Shown: piece by piece, positions 4,343-5,267 of the stretch | How the letters are laid out: every line of letters begins with the position of its first letter | How positions within the stretch are numbered: the first letter of the stretch is position 1 | Assembly (NCBI GenBank): GCA_946616295.1 | Contig: CAMOIU010000092.1 | Location: 1-5,267, forward strand | DNA length: 5,267 nucleotides | From: CAG-791 sp002392385 | Lineage (GTDB): Bacteria > Bacillota > Clostridia > Lachnospirales > Lachnospiraceae | Direction of reading: 5' to 3' | Notes under the pieces: model-generated | What the model was told of the DNA's origin: nothing | What the model saw: only the letters and a program-made list of their open reading frames with translations | The model's database searches: none | Position numbers and translations under genes: made by a program

Positions 4343-5267
4343 ATGGCGTTGAAACGTGTTACGATGCAGGACGTCGCGGATGCCTGCGACCTGTCAAGAA
4401 ATACCGTCTCCAAGGTCTTCAACGGTCGCGGCTCAGTCCCGGAGGCCACCCGCAGAAAGGTCCTCGCCACAGCCGAGCGCCTGGGCTACGCTTTGCCCCA
4501 GGAAAAGGAGGACCCGCCGCAGGACGCCAGCGATACGATTGCAATGCTGACCGGCAGAAAGGGCCTGATCCATCATTTCGGCTCAAGCTTCAGCACCGCC
4601 TTTGCCGACGCCATCAGCCGCGCGGGGAAGACCCTCCGCATCTATGAGGTCTCCTCGGAGGAGATCAAAAAAAAGGAGCTGCCGCCGCATCTGCATCTGG
4701 ATCAGACCGCCGGAATCCTCTGCATGGAGCTCTTTGACCGGAGCTATCTCGAAATGCTCTCCGAGCTCGGCGTCCCGGTCCTCACGGTGGACGGCTATGC
4801 AGGCATGTCAAATGAGCCTTTCCGCTACAGCTGTGTCTACGCGGACAACACCGTGGCCTCAAAGGTGCTCGTGCGGCACATCATCGACAGGGGGGCGAAG
4901 CATCCCGGCTTTGTCGGGGATTACCGGCATTGCAGCAGCTTCTATTGCCGCTGGCGGGGCTTCCGGTCGGCGCTGGAGGAGGCCGGCCTGCCCTATGATC
5001 CCGCCTGCTGCATTCTGAACGACGACGCTGAACCCTACGACGATCCCGCGTGGATCGAGGCGCAGCTCCGCGCTATGCCGAGGCTGCCGGACGCCTTTTT
5101 CTGCGCCAACGATTTCCTTGCCCTGAAGCTCATGGCCGCCGTGAAGAACATGGGCCTCTCGATCCCGGAGGAGGTAATGATCGCCGGCTTCGACGGATCG
5201 CCGGAGTCCGAGGTCGTCACCCCGGGCCTGACCACGTCCAACGTTCCCATTGTCGATATCGGCCGCG
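4343..5267 (+). CDS. LacI-family transcriptional regulator (partial, C-terminus off right edge)
   Basis: A DNA-binding, sugar-sensing regulator; 308 residues are present of a usual 330-350. The N-terminal helix-turn-helix is clear at about 6-27 (TMQDVADACDLS, then RNTVSKVFNG), with the third-helix segment SVPEATRRKVLATAERLGY at 31-49. The periplasmic-binding-protein-like sensor domain starts near residue 65. It shows family landmarks: Gly-Val-Pro-Val at 143-146, the Cys-Ala-Asn-Asp-Phe-Leu-Ala segment (254-260), GLSIPEEVMIAGFDGSPES (271-289) and PGLTTSNVPI (294-303). The hinge motif after the HTH (usually YxPNxxAR) is absent and replaced by an acidic stretch at 52-64. Eight cysteines are present, including Cys222-Cys223. 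Its divergent position and the shared motif in the control region suggest it regulates the importer operon and itself. Whether it represses or activates, and its effector, are unknown. Confidence 0.93.
   Translation, partial: MALKRVTMQDVADACDLSRNTVSKVFNGRGSVPEATRRKVLATAERLGYALPQEKEDPPQDASDTIAMLTGRKGLIHHFGSSFSTAFADAISRAGKTLRIYEVSSEEIKKKELPPHLHLDQTAGILCMELFDRSYLEMLSELGVPVLTVDGYAGMSNEPFRYSCVYADNTVASKVLVRHIIDRGAKHPGFVGDYRHCSSFYCRWRGFRSALEEAGLPYDPACCILNDDAEPYDDPAWIEAQLRAMPRLPDAFFCANDFLALKLMAAVKNMGLSIPEEVMIAGFDGSPESEVVTPGLTTSNVPIVDIGR

Noticed and set aside
4313..4345. Upstream in-frame ATG at 4313 as the regulator start
   Set aside because: It has no Shine-Dalgarno, overlaps the direct repeat and adds ten residues before a normal LacI N-terminus. 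ATG 4343 has AAGGGGG at 6 nt.
4021..4470. Minus-strand open frame of 149 codons across the control region into the regulator gene
   Set aside because: It begins antisense to the HTH-coding part of the regulator, runs through both promoters, has no Shine-Dalgarno and shows no recognisable protein features.
1..5267. CRISPR arrays, tRNA/rRNA, insertion sequences, toxin-antitoxin or defence genes
   Set aside because: No regularly spaced repeats beyond the operator motifs, no RNA gene signatures and no transposase or defence-type coding were found; every convincing gene belongs to the importer or its regulator.

Overview
The window holds most of one transcription unit, a carbohydrate ABC importer of the CUT1/LplABC kind. 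On the other side of a 431-bp control region lies a divergently transcribed LacI-family regulator. The genes are GC-rich while the control region is visibly AT-rich. Strong AAGGAGG-type Shine-Dalgarno sites, a lipoprotein solute-binding protein and sigma-A-like promoters point to a Gram-positive Firmicute, most likely a GC-rich gut-type Clostridia lineage. The genus cannot be read from the sequence.

Layout, minus strand, from the promoter at about 4038-4010 leftwards: a MsmX/UgpC-type ATPase (3911-2760), an LplB-type permease (2729-1761), an LplC/YtcP-type permease (1747-833) and a solute-binding lipoprotein (794 to the left edge, C-terminal part missing). Gaps are 30, 13 and 38 bp with no terminator, so the four genes look like one operon. 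On the plus strand, the LacI-type regulator starts at 4343 and runs off the right edge.

The control region (3912-4342) is the richest part. Both promoters are close to consensus with 17-bp spacers. A perfect 14-bp palindrome sits just upstream of the operon -35. A cluster of three GTTTACA half-sites lies just downstream of the operon -10. A 13-bp direct repeat lies at the start of the regulator transcript. This fits a local regulator controlling both the importer and itself.

Working model: the lipoprotein binds an extracellular oligosaccharide, the two permeases form the channel, the ATPase dimer drives import, and the LacI-type protein senses the sugar or a derivative. The substrate cannot be named because no glycoside hydrolase or catabolic enzyme is in the window. 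This is a recognisable transport locus, not a clearly new system. The points most worth a second look are the operator arrangement, the regulator's lack of a normal LacI hinge motif, and an ATPase gene placed first in an operon type that often has none.
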